A stretch of DNA of 64,000 nucleotides, from the NCBI GenBank assembly GCA_023653785.1, contig JAMKCH010001725.1, forward strand, positions 62,001-126,000, given 5' to 3'. This document shows, piece by piece, positions 42,933 to 52,299 of this stretch. The DNA is from Ophioderma brevispina (Eukaryota; Echinodermata; Ophiuroidea; Amphilepidida; Ophiodermatidae). The notes under the pieces are model-generated. The model had not been told where the DNA came from, did not search any database, and saw only the letters and a list, made by a program, of their open reading frames with translations. Numbering within the stretch: position 1 is the first letter of the stretch; each line of letters begins with the position of its first letter. Made by a program: the position numbers and the translations under genes.

Positions 42933-43692
42933 ATGAGAACGACAAACTATGCTGCAACGCAATTCTATGAGTGTGAATTATGTTTACGAAGAAAAATGTC
43001 GATGAGATGGAGGTCGCGACACACGTTCGATAGTGGAGTGGATTCAAACCGCTATATTGTGATTAAAGTTACTCTCATTGAAACATCGCCGAGGCTGTAC
43101 ACACTACGATTGGAAACAAAATTTGAATAATTAAAACGGGGTGAGTATTTTGCACCTGAACTAAAGGGGAAACATTACTCTCACCGAGATTTCTTGACCT
43201 TCCTCTGGCACAATTGCAACAGTTTGTGAAAACAGCCTCCGACCGGAAAGGATTTAACATCCAGCATCGGCAACACTGTCCTCGCCTTGCTAAAAACGCT
43301 TGGTAGATAAGGTATTTGGTTCTCCCGTTGAGCGTTGAGCAGAAACTTGTCTGTTTGCTACGATAACAATAAAATCGATCCTGAACCCAATGAAGAAACA
43401 CACCAGCTAGTCCAGCTGCCCACGCAAAGTTGTATTAGTATCCAAATTCGTCATACTTGAAGAAATTGTCCAGCGACTCACCACAACGCAAGAAGAATGT
43501 TTGGAGATCGTGCCGAGAGAAATTCTCCCGCAAACCCTTGGAACAGCCCCAACCTTAGAGGAATATCCTCCAACATTGGTGAACGCCCTTGGGAAGATCC
43601 TGGTAGTTCCTGAAGAATTTTTGAGCCGCGATGTGGACTCCTTGATTGTGGTCACTGACTACGAGTATTACGCCATTGCTTTCCTGACCTGA
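42933..43692 (+). other. Coding-like blocks of unknown identity
   Basis: Three plus-strand blocks have protein-like composition. 42933-43130 ends VDSNRYIVIKVTLIETSPRL then YTLRLETKFE. 43160-43300 contains RFLDLPLAQLQQFVKTASDR. 43440-43692 contains VILEEIVQRLTTTQEECLEI, then PTLVNALGKILVVPEEF, and ends YEYYAIAFLT. They lie in different frames, and a good splice-donor-like GTGAGT occurs at 43141. They may be exons or a frameshifted pseudogene. Overlapping minus-strand frames (43075-43401, 43407-43655) look less protein-like. No family is recognised. Confidence 0.3.
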
Positions 43693-43699
43693 ACGGTGT

Positions 43700-44385
43700 T
43701 TCTAGAGGTATTTAATTGATTTAATTTTGCTAAAATATGAGAACCCGCGAATCCTTACTGTATCTAATTTATTGCTGATGCTGAACATATCCGATCACTA
43801 TACATGTAGAAGTCGCGATCCAATTCTGCCTGTGTTACAGAATCCAAGTGTAATTCTGGAAACAAATTTTGAACCTACACCATGAAAGGCAGATTGCGAT
43901 GTGACAGGTAAAAACAAAATAAGAAAAAATGACCCGACCTGAACGAGTCTTGTCATTGGCTATAGCCACAAGGAAAAGCACACACCGGATTGGTCAAAAC
44001 AAATGAAACAAGGACGCCAAAATTTGCATAAAGGAAAGGGATGGAATAGACTATTCTTCTCCAGGGCAAATGCATTTATTTTATTCAGACAAGCTGTCAT
44101 AAATGTTATTACAAAATAAATATATAAAAACCAAAGGAAATAAGACTTAAAATCGAAAATAACAAAACTAGAATTAAATTGACAAATAAAAATGTTAAAG
44201 AATGATCAAACATAAAATATATTCCATTTTTTTAATAAAGAAAAATATAAACTACATTTATTTTAATATGTCTTCCTTTTTTTTTCATTTTTGATTTGTT
44301 GAAAAGGAAAACCTGAATTGAGTACAGAAAGGTAATAAAGTGTTGTGGAGGTGAATGATTGGCAAACACTTTTCAGTGAAGTGAA
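43700..44385. other. AT-rich interval without a recognisable gene
   Basis: ATTTATTTTATTCAGACAAG near 44077 resembles the reverse-strand start of the tail-like sequence at 4176 (CATTTATTCAGC). A minus-strand non-LTR 3' end may therefore lie here, but this is weak. Confidence 0.3.
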
Positions 44386-44795
44386 AACCTGGTGGTGGGG
44401 ATTAGGGGAACCTTGGCGAAGTTTGGAAAGGGAACTCTGTGGAAGGGGACCCTGGGGTAATTGGGAAAGGAAATCTGGGTAGTTGAGAAAGGACCAAGAT
44501 GTAGTCTGAAAAGGGACCCATGGATAGTTGGGAATTGGCCATATGTGGATTATTTGGCATCGGTGTGAAGGTAGTGTTGAAATGCGGCTTGGGGTAGTTG
44601 GAAAGGGGACCTGGGTTAGTTGGGAAAATCCACCTGTGTTATAGAGGAAAGGGGTGAATCTGGGTTACTTGGGAAGGATGTTCTGTTGCATCTGGGAAGG
44701 GGCTCTCAGACAATTGAAAAGGGGATCATGGGTAGTTGGAATGGGACCCATGGCATGGGTAATTGGAAAGGGACATGGTGAGTAGGTTAGGCTCT
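44385..44795. repeat. Degenerate minisatellite with GGGACCTGGGTAGTTGGAAA-like units
   Basis: About 14 diverged units of 24-35 bp recur, e.g. GGGACCCTGGGGTAATTGGG, GGGACCCATGGATAGTTGGG, GGGACCTGGGTTAGTTGGG and GGATCATGGGTAGTTGGAAT. It ends just before a hAT-like MITE. Confidence 0.8.
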
Positions 44796-44816
44796 TAAAT
44801 CTAGGGACAGTTGCAG

Positions 44817-45142
44817 CAGTGGCGGCGCCAAGGGTCGGGGGGGGGGGGGGGGGGATTTTACCGTACACTTTTTTCTTGGCCCATCTTCCAGCCAGAAGAT
44901 AAATAATGACATTTTTTGTGCAAAAAATCAGAACATTTCAGGCTCGAAAAAAGCACCCAAAATTTTGGCAAAATAAGCGATTTTGGGACCAAATGATGGT
45001 TAAAATCTCAAAATTGTTGATGTCCCCCCCCCCCGATTAAAAAAAAATCACTTTGCTCCCCCCATTTGCCCCCCCCCCATTCACTTCCCCCAAAAATCAC
45101 TTGCACCCCCCCCCCCAAAAAAAAAGCCTGGTGTCGCTACTG
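44817..45142. mobile_element. hAT-like MITE with G and C tracts
   Basis: The left end CAGTGGCGGCGCCAAGGGTC and the right end, in reverse complement, CAGTAGCGACACCAGGCTT are inverted termini of the hAT type. A G run follows the left end (44838-44854) and several C runs precede the right end (45023-45117). The flanks AGTTGCAG and ACACCCAG match at only half of the positions, so the duplication is not convincing. Confidence 0.6.
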
Positions 45143-45387
45143 ACACCCAGACATAGTTACATTCAGTAAATTTGTCACCAAGCTAGGACCCGGGGCCCTA
45201 TCTAACTACACCAGGCCCTTAGGGTGGTGACAAAACAAACTGACTTATACAATCGGTTGATAAGGTTCGATGCGGATCCTTACAACCAACATTGGTATCC
45301 TCGCCGCAAACTGTGAAAGCCGGAGGATTCCGCGCAATTCTACTTGATATTAAAATAGTAACAATAGTAAATATATTGCCAGATAAT

Positions 45388-45659
45388 CAGGCCCGTAAGC
45401 AGGGTGGGGTGCGGAGGGTACGGAACACCCTCCCCCCAAAATTCAAACAAGGGGCAAAAGGTCCACTTTTTGCTGAATTTGTGATAAAAGGTACAAATCT
45501 AGAAATTTTTGACAAAAAAAGTCACTTTTTGGTGATGAAATGTTCAAAAGGCAAAAAAGGGACCATTTTAGGGGGTTTGGTCACTTTCAGCAAAAAAAGG
45601 TCACCTTTTTCGATGTCCCGCACCCCCCCTCCAAAAAAAATAACTATGCGTACGGCCTG
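45388..45659. mobile_element. hAT-like MITE with 8-bp target-site duplication
   Basis: The termini are CAGGCCCGTAAGCAGGGTGG and, in reverse complement, CAGGCCGTACGCATAGTTAT. Flanks are CAGATAAT (45380-45387) and CAGATAAG (45660-45667), seven of eight positions identical. G/C-rich blocks near each end (GGTGCGGAGGGTACGGAAC; CGCACCCCCCCTCC) flank an AAAAGG-rich core. Confidence 0.7.
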
Positions 45660-45669
45660 CAGATAAGAC

Positions 45670-47490
45670 AAAACATACACAAATGAAGGTCATAACTGTG
45701 ACTAAAATGAACCTTACAATGCAAAAGAGGGAGGGTAAGGGGCTAACATGGTTTCATTTAAGATTGTCATTCTGTGATTAGGGAAAATGCTTTACATTGA
45801 TCGGTGGCAAGACAAGAAAGACAAAATAATGACATGGTATACACGGTTGATATGCTGTACAACTTTAAACCTCGTCTTACCGGGGGGGTACCATAACCCA
45901 GTGAACTGTGAACTTTGCTACGAGGGAAAAGCTTATAGCAATCATTTTCTTATTCCTTTATGGCATTTTAGCGAAAGCAAAAGAAATGGTGAAGTAGCAA
46001 CTTCACCGGGGTAAGGATATGCCGTCTTTTCAAGTCGAAGGGTAAGGGGGGTGGGCTGCCCACCCAATGATATTTATGGGAATTTTTTAAAATAATATGC
46101 GTAGTATGGCTTTAAAACTGTGTTTATGTTAAAAGACTAGTCATTTGCCTTATTTAGAGCTGAAAACCGCCATGAAATCCGATATTCCTACTTTTAGCGC
46201 AAAAATGGATTTTGGCCTATTTTCTATGCGAAAATGTCAATTTGGCCGACTCGTAGACTTGATGCGTTCATTGGTGACGGCTACTAAGGGAAGTTGGTAC
46301 TGATTTTGGTATCAATGAGAAAGGAGGACCATAGCTATCCATTGGTATTTAAAATCATAAGCCTCGGGTGCTTAAACGACTTCTCGAGGGGTGGTAACCA
46401 CCCCCTTGGTAATCGGTGTTAAAAAAAGGCTTGTAAGACAAGGTTTGGTTAATGCATGATTTCCGGAACAATGTTGGTCCGACACACCCATAAAGGGAGG
46501 ATTATTTTCCTGGTGTGATTTCCTTTATTTGAACCCTATATTGATATACTTTGCAAATGCCCCCCCCCCCCCCACAGGGGCCACCGGGGGTCTGATAAAG
46601 TTTACGGAAAACAGCCCTCTGGATTTCTGTTCAGTGTGTCATAGGCTATCTACCTGGATATAGTAACCAAAAATAGCATTGGGAATTTTAAAAATGGTAC
46701 GCGTGCTCCCTTGTTAATCGACTTAAAAATACCCTAGATATGGCAAGTTTACACACATTAAACCTGTGTTTGTGAGAACGTACAATGTACAATATCGTGA
46801 TGCCTTAATCAACTGAATGTTACATTTTCTTGATTATTTCAACTACGGATTAATAAATGGATCTATTTATACCAATGTGCCAACTGATATGACAAATTCA
46901 AACACCAATTCACCTGTTGCAGAGCAAGTCAGCAAGAAAACAAGATCTTCTCATTGTTTTAGGATATTGCCAAGAGGTTAGTCCCTTATTGGCATAACGT
47001 ACCTATACCCGGATTACAACACTCGGCAGTAGTGTTGAAACCCCTTTTCATTTACACATCATATCAGGATTAATTGGGTGAGATTTTGTGTTAAAATTTA
47101 CTACGCCAGTTCCACAATCAATTACAGTTACATTGATGATTGAGATTGAACTCTCACTTCATTACTTTCATAATGCTGTACCCCGTATATCATACGTAAA
47201 CTTAATATATTGCTTAACTGTATAAATCCCATTGGAATGGAGAAAAAAGAGGTGTGCTTACAGAATGTGTCATATCTGGCTTTTTTTCAGTCGATGTCTT
47301 TCATTTTTTCAACACTTGGAAGAATATTAGATTTGCTTTATTAAAACAACAACAAATCTATGATTCAGGGATTTTATCAAGGTCAAGTTCATCTGCAATC
47401 CTTGCACATTTTTTTTGATTCACGTAGTATTCATCTAAATGACCGTTATTGGAAATTTTACTGTTTTGCAGCGGGTTTAATAATAATAAT
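45670..47490. other. Interval without a recognisable gene
   Basis: There are short frames (45787-46014), a C tract at 46560-46574, and no recognised protein or repeat structure. Confidence 0.4.
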
Positions 47491-47496
47491 AATAAC

Positions 47497-48590
47497 TAGA
47501 CGCCACAGTTGTGTTTAGCAAACACGGGTATATTCGCATGTGGCATGCATAACATGCATGCCATGCAGAAGTGCCCCCTTAATGACCTTTAACCACCATG
47601 CCGAGCACAAATTTTGTGAAGGGTGACCATGCTACCTTGCAAATGACAGATATGAATTTTTGAAGATTTTTCACATTAAGACCGGAAGTTTCCCTTTAAT
47701 GACCTTTGACCCCCATGTTGAGCACAACTTTGGTGAAGGTGTCAAGCTGCTCATATACATTAGTCGTAACCAGGTCTACTACAATAAACCAAATGAGTGT
47801 GTGGTGTGGTGGGTGATTTTTTTTTCACCATTAAGACCGGAAGTTCCCTTAATGACCTTTGAAGACCTTTGACCCCACGTTGAGCACACCATTGGTGAAG
47901 GGTCTCAGCTGCTTCATATGCATGCGTCACCCTGACCATGCTACTTCCAGTTAGCTAATATGATTTTTTGAAGATTTTTCACATTCAGACCGGAAGGAAC
48001 CCCTTTAGTGCCCTGTGACCCCATGTTGAGCACAACTTTGGTGAAGGTTCTCCAGCTGCTTCATATGCATGAGTCAAGTGACCATGCTAACTTCCTTTTA
48101 GGCTAATATGAGTTTTTGAAGATTTTTCACATTCAGACCGGATGACCCCTTAATGACTTTTGATCAAAATTCTGTGTACAAGTCTTAGACAACGACGAAT
48201 GTCGAGTCACATGACGGAGCCATGTCACCATCACGGGTTGTTTTTAAAGAAGAATGTATTGTAAAGAGTTCGTCCGAATGCCCCTTTAAATCGACCCACG
48301 TGACTTTGCCCCCAATCTGGTACACCTAGAAGGGTCTTGGTCAGTGGTTCTTCTAAACAAGTCTTGAGATTATAGCACTTATTCGTGGTCAGAAAACCGC
48401 ATTTGTGTAAGAGTTCCCTCGAGTGCCCCTTTTAATCGGCCCACGTGACCCCTACAGAGGTCAAGGTCAAACTATTTACCCCTGGTGTAGCTTGTGTCAG
48501 TGGTTCCGCTGACCGATTTTGGCCATTATAGGACCACGGTTTGGCAGAAGAGGTAAAAAACCAAAGCGACTGAAGAAGAAGGAAGAATCT
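47497..48590. repeat. Composite satellite, higher-order copy A
   Basis: It starts CTAGACGCCACAGTTGTGTT, holds about five tandem units of about 150 bp, then a distinct 3' part (48180-48590) made of two to three units of another repeat, ending AAAAACCAAAGCGACTGAAG then AAGAAGGAAGAAT. Each 150-bp unit contains GACCGGAAG, TAATGACCTTTGACCCC, GTTGAGCACAACTTTGGTGA, CTTCATATGCATGAGTCA and GATTTTTGAAGATTTTTCAC. Confidence 0.8.
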
Positions 48591-50605
48591 AGACGCCACA
48601 GTTGTGTTTAACACACGGGTATATTCGCAGGTGCCATGCAGAACGCATCCATGCAGAAAATGGCCCCAGTAATGACCTTTAACCCCATGCCGAGCACCAA
48701 TTTTGTGAAGGGGCTGAAGCTGGATTTCTGTACATAAGTCACGGGTGACCATGCAAAGTTGGGTCATATCAACTATGATTTTTTGAAGAATTTTTCACAT
48801 TCAACCGGCAGTATCCCCTTAATGACCTTTGACCCCCATGTTGAGCACAATGTTTGGGTGAAGGGTGTCAAGCTCTTTCATGTGCATGAGTTACGTGACC
48901 ATGCTACCATGCATAAAGCAGCTATGATTTTTTTGAGATTTTTCACATTAATACCCGGAAGTTCCCCTGTAATAAATGACCTTTGACCCATGTTGAGCAC
49001 ATGTTGGTGAAGGGTGTCAGCTCTTTCATATGCATGGAGTTACGTGACCATGCTACCTTCACTAGCACTATGATTTTTTTTTTGAATGTTGTTTTTTCAC
49101 ATAAGACCGAGGTACCCCTTTAATGACCTTTGACCCCCCATGTTAAGCACCACTTTTGGTGAAGGGGTCTCCACTGCTTCATATGCATAAAGTCCTCGTG
49201 ACCATGCTACAACTTCCATTTAGCTAATATGAATTTTTGAAGATTTTTTCACATTCAACCGACGTTCCCTTTAATGACCTTTGACCCTCATTTTGTGCAC
49301 AACTTTGAAAAGGTTCAAGCCTCTTCATAGCTGAGCCACGGGGCCATGCTTAACCCTTTATGAAACGTTGAAATTGAAATTTTTGAGATTTTTCACATTA
49401 AGACCGGAATTTCCCCTTTTGACCTTTGACCCATGTTAGCCTACACTGTTGGGTGAAGGTCTCAAGCTGCCTCATATGTCATGAGTTTCCGTGACCATGG
49501 CTACCTTACCAAAAGCACATAGTGAATTTTTTTATTTTTTTCACATTATACTCGGACGCTCCCTTTAATGACCTTTGACCAACTCCATGTTGAGCACACT
49601 TTGGTGAAGGGTCTTCCACTGCTTCATATGCATTAATCACGTGACCAGGCTACCTCTTTAGCTTAGATTTTTGAAGATTTTTTCACAATTCAGACCGGAA
49701 GTGAACCCCTTAATGACCTTTGACCATATGTTGGCACAACTTTGGTGAAGGGTCTCAAGGTGCTTCATGGCATGAGTCACGGACCATGCTACCTTTGCAA
49801 ATGACAGATATGAATTTTTGAAGATTTTTCCATACGACCGGAAGTCCACTTTAATGGACCTTGACCCCAATGTTGAGCACAATGTTGGTGGAAGGGTCTC
49901 AAGGATGCCTCATATGCATTGAGGTACGCGCCATGCTAACCTACAAAAAGCAAATAGATTTTTTTTAAATTTTTTTTCACATAAGACAGGAAGTATCCTT
50001 TAATGACCTTTGACCTCCATGTGACGCACAACTTGGTGAAGGGTTCCCCAGCTTGACTGATTCATATGCATTAAATCATCGTGACCTTGCTAACTTCCAT
50101 TTAGCTCATATGAATTTTTGAAGATTTTTTCAATTCAGGGAACCGGAAGTGACCCCTTTCATGACCTTTGATCAAAATTCTTGTTGTACACCCTACACAC
50201 CGGCATGTCGAGATCACTACGGAGCCAGTCACATCACGGGTTGTTGTTAGAAGGAAGAGGCATTTTAAAGAGTTCCGGAGAGTATGCCCCTGTAATCGGT
50301 TCTACGTGACCTTTGACCCCAATCTTGGTACACCATAGGAGGGTCTTGGGTCAGTGGGATCTTCTAACAACATCTGGTGGTCATAGCATTATCGGCGGCA
50401 GAAGATTGCATTTTTAAGAGTTCCGACGAGTGCCCCCGTTATCGGCCCGCGGACCCCTACGGAAGGGCAAAAGGTCAAAACTATGTACACCCATGGTGTA
50501 GCTTGGGTCAGTGGTTCCCCTGACGATTATTTTGCTATAGGAAAAGCGTTTGCAGAAGAAGGTAAAAAACCAAAGCGTCTGAAGAAGAAGAAGAAGAACG
50601 TAGAC
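48590..50605. repeat. Composite satellite, higher-order copy B
   Basis: It repeats the whole layout of copy A: CTAGACGCCACAGTTGTGTT at 48592, then 10-11 of the 150-bp units (TGACCTTTGACC-type motifs near 48820, 48968, 49118, 49268, 49420, 49570, 49715, 49855, 50000 and 50163), then the same 3' part (50190-50605) ending AAAAACCAAAGCGTCTGAAG and (AAG)n. The copies differ in number of internal units and by many indels. Confidence 0.8.
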
Positions 50606-50639
50606 AACTCCAGCGAGACTATTGCCAGTTACGTATGAT

Positions 50640-51110
50640 GAAGTCAAAGTGCACATTGTCGAGTTGTTGTTGTTGACCTTTGGACCCTAAACGATGGCTC
50701 TTAGAGCGGGATTAATGTGGACACTTTTTCACTTTTCATTGATGCTACAGATGGCTAGCTATGTGGTCAATTAAGCTTACTTTTATATTGACCCCTAGAT
50801 GCCCCATTTTGCCCTTTGACCCCATATTGTGCACAGTAAGAAATAGGAGCTTTTCCCATGGTTCTTGCGAAACACATGTGACATAAATATCTACTTTGGT
50901 GGATGAGTTATAGCATTTTTGCATATTAATTAGCTCATTGCATATCTACACGTGACCCCTGGGGCCAATATTCTGTCACATGATTTCTCTCGACATTATC
51001 CGCAACTTGTAACAGAACAGCACCTATCCAAGTGTTATCGATTTTGAGATATAGCATTTTTGCATATTAATTAGATAATGCAGCCATTTGGAAGTTAATG
51101 AGTCCGATAT
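50640..51110. repeat. Two-unit repeat with TATAGCATTTTTGCATATTA
   Basis: TATAGCATTTTTGCATATTA followed by ATTAG occurs at about 50910 and 51052 with related flanking sequence. Spacing is about 140 bp. It lies between satellite copies and may be another module of the same composite. Confidence 0.5.
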
Positions 51111-51184
51111 TATTCTGTGTACAAGCTGTATACACGAATAAAGGACGATGCTCAAGCAGAATTTTTCAGCAGTAGTGCACCTTT

Positions 51185-51490
51185 TCTGTAGAAGAAGTAG
51201 GCTTCCAAAGATTTTTAGTTTTTGACCTTCTATGGGACCCCTACGAGAGGGCAAAGATCATTCAAACTATGTACAACCCTGGTAGCTTGGGTCAGTGGTT
51301 CTCGGACCATTTTGGTCAAGACGGCCCAGCCGTTTGGCAGAAGAAAGGAAGGGCGAAAGAAAAAAACGAAAAAAAAGCGATGGTCGGAAAAAGAAGAAGG
51401 AGAAGACTAAACCAGCATACGCAGAGAATACTATGCCCCGTTTTCACGGGCATAGTAAGAAGAAGGAGAAGGAGACGAAAAAAACTAAAC
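51185..51490. repeat. Third 3' end of the composite satellite, with AAG-rich tail
   Basis: GACCCCTACGAGAGGGCAAA, TGTACAACCCTGGTAGCTTG, GGTCAGTGGTTCTC, CCGTTTGGCAGAAGAAAGG match the ends of copies A and B. The purine-rich tail is interrupted by a 29-bp perfect-stem hairpin at 51429-51457. Confidence 0.65.
51429..51457. other. 10-bp perfect hairpin in AAG-rich tail
   Basis: TACTATGCCC pairs with GGGCATAGTA around a 9-nt loop. It is embedded in AAG/GAG-rich sequence. A role as a transposon end or RNA structure is possible but not shown. Confidence 0.6.
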
Positions 51491-52290
51491 AGCACAGCAC
51501 AATACTATTCGCATTTAAACACATGCGAATTATAATGTGTCACTTGTAAAGCGCTACAAATTACAATAAAGTATCTAAGCGCGTAGCACACAAACCACCA
51601 AAAAAAATACTGGTCCTTTATCGCTAAATTAAAGAAAAACAATATAAACTAACATATAACCTATGATTTTTAACACATTTCATTATTAAAAAAAAAATTG
51701 CCAACCCAAACTTAACTCCACTCTGATAAAAAAAAAAAGGATGTCTCAGTCGGAGTTTTAAAAGTGAAAACAGTTATCGGGCCCGAGTTCACATTAGACG
51801 TATCTTATGACGTAATTTTTGGAAAAAAATTTGCCCATACGTTTGTTTTGTTCTCACTACATATGCACCAAATTTTAAACCTCAATGTGGCTTCATTAGT
51901 AAAAATATATTAACTAATGACAACGTATTATCCGCAACACATAACGAACATATTTGCCAAAAATCTATACTGCGCCGACCCATAGCAACCGTATCTGGAT
52001 TTTGAAGTATTCGACGCGTCAAATCGTGACGTATGTGTGCGACGTATTTTTCAGCCGGCGTCGAGAAGTTAATTTTGTAGTTTTCACATAGTGAAGTATT
52101 GCGCAAACCGCGTCACATAAACGACGTATTTGTTATTTACACGTTGAATTGGCTTATATATCGTTTTCACATAGTGACGTATTTTAATTATTATTTTTTT
52201 CGCATTATCTAAATAAACTGGAAGTTGATAAGTTAAATATGTTTGAAAGTTAACTTATTTCGGCGATTTTCCACTAGGTTTTAATTGAAA
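51491..52290. other. Interval with repeated GACGTATT words
   Basis: GACGTA followed by T occurs many times between 51790 and 52180 (e.g. TTCACATAGTGACGTATTTT, GCGACGTATTTTTCAG, CGACGTATTTGTTATTTAC), together with TTTTCACATAGTGA at 52082 and 52165. It may be a decayed DNA element. No termini were fixed and no gene is recognised. Confidence 0.35.
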
Positions 52291-52299
52291 TATGTGTTT

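Noticed and set aside
51429..51515. Helitron 3' end (hairpin followed by CTAA)
   Set aside because: The CTAA lies too far from the hairpin for the usual 10-12 bp spacing, and no TC 5' end or Rep/helicase coding was found.
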